This document shows positions 63,190-64,000 of a DNA stretch of 64,000 nucleotides, piece by piece. The DNA comes from Undaria pinnatifida (Eukaryota > Sar > Phaeophyceae > Laminariales > Alariaceae): positions 7,839,103 to 7,903,102 of the forward strand of contig JABAKD010000024.1 of NCBI GenBank assembly GCA_012845835.1, given 5' to 3'. Within the stretch, counting starts at the first letter, position 1; the number at the start of each line of letters is the position of its first letter. A program made the position numbers and the translations under genes. The notes under the pieces were generated by a model. The model saw only the letters and a list, made by a program, of their open reading frames with translations. It had not been told where the DNA came from and made no database searches.

Positions 63190-64000
63190 TTCGAGTGACA
63201 GCGTATCAATTTGGAACAGTGGCTTCGTGTCCCACAGTTTTTTTTTTTTTTGGGGGGGGGGGAGGAGTAGCCGACTTCTATTCCCCAATGCTGTATTAGT
63301 ATTAACCTATTAGATAACTAGTAATACTCTGTTTTCGTACTCCTCTCGATATTAAAGCAGAGAAAAAACAAAATAAACCACGTATCATACATACGATAGA
63401 GCAGTATAGTGTAAACTACAGTAATAAATTTATAAAATAGACATGATGTCAGATCTAGCTACAAAATTCCCCACCTAAATAAAGTAAAAATACCAAACAC
63501 TAATCATTATAATGGAAAACAAAACATATATATATATATTTAAATAGGACCCCTTCCAATAATAAAAAACTCACCCACATAGTATATTACAAGTACCAAC
63601 AACGCAGCTCGTAAATATGAGTATTGATCCGAAATTCGTCGAACTCACAGCTGATGTCCTGAAAATGTTGTTATAAAATATAAAAAACTTGCCTAGAGAA
63701 AATAATGAAATCGCATTTTACCCGCAGTATACTTCTCGGATGTGCTCAACAGCAGCAACAATAATAGTACTTTTAGCACTTTTGGGGTACTCGATATAGA
63801 CGTGCCCACGACCGCTCTGTTGTTGTCGTTGAGAAAATACACACAACACACAACAAAAAAATTGCACCGTATACTATGATATGTATGATTTCGAGAAGAG
63901 CGTCACACTTCGAACTCCAGCTTAGGGACCGCCAGGAAGCGAGAAGAGGCACGTGTGGCGTGGTATGCGGCTTACTGTAGAATATTATGTCAAAACATGT
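63190..64000. other. AT-rich sequence without a recognised gene; second LTAxV copy
   Basis: A T-run/G-run junction sits at 63239-63262. At 63617-63675 ATGAGTATTGATCCGAAATTC... reads MSIDPKFVELTADVLKML then stop, close to the copy at 63123 and differing mostly at silent or conservative positions. Nothing else is identifiable to the right edge. Confidence 0.55.

Overview
The window is eukaryotic nuclear DNA. Three intron-rich protein genes occupy the left 34 kb, and a gene-poor, repeat-rich tract fills the right 30 kb. The gene set (a dynactin p150 homologue, which land plants lack), exons of roughly 70-350 bp separated by introns of about 0.3-2 kb, and abundant tRNA-derived SINE-like repeats suggest a flagellated alga, most likely a brown alga or close stramenopile. 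That assignment is inference; no marker gene in the window settles it.

Gene layout. (1) A dynactin subunit 1 (p150Glued) homologue runs on the + strand from the left edge to 23089. Twenty-three exons could be placed by matching splice sites, reading phase and family order; the CAP-Gly N-terminus lies off the left edge and one small exon near 14.4-14.9 kb is missing from the model. (2) A DNAJC9-type J-domain protein lies on the - strand (28662 down to 23449, seven exons, complete at 288 residues), convergent with dynactin. (3) A tRNA adenosine deaminase 2 (ADAT2/Tad2) homologue lies on the + strand (28871-34116, six exons, about 165 residues). Only 208 bp separate the two start codons, so genes 2 and 3 probably share a bidirectional promoter. 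The three act in different processes (microtubule transport, histone/Hsp70 chaperoning, wobble inosine formation) and show no sign of being a functional cluster.

Right half (34.1-64 kb). I found no intact host gene. It holds a 5'-truncated, mutated LINE reverse transcriptase (42541-43994), a broken Pif1/Helitron-type helicase (45607-46690, -), a decayed reverse transcriptase-zinc finger-nuclease-like retroelement (57372-60310, -), two families of tRNA-headed SINE-like repeats, a TIR MITE family, several unnamed repeat families, an inverted pair of about 1.25-kb elements (52352-53617 and 61872-63112), head-to-head tRNA-like hairpins near 61.2 and 61.4 kb, and microsatellites.

The most unusual signal is in the dynactin gene. 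Several introns carry tandem, partly decayed copies of the adjoining exon boundary, including the splice site and some codons. A second is a short repeated motif, seen at eight or more places, that in its best copies encodes a peptide of the form MSxDxxxxLTAxV. One copy supplies an ATG that reads in frame into exon 2 of the DNAJC9 gene.
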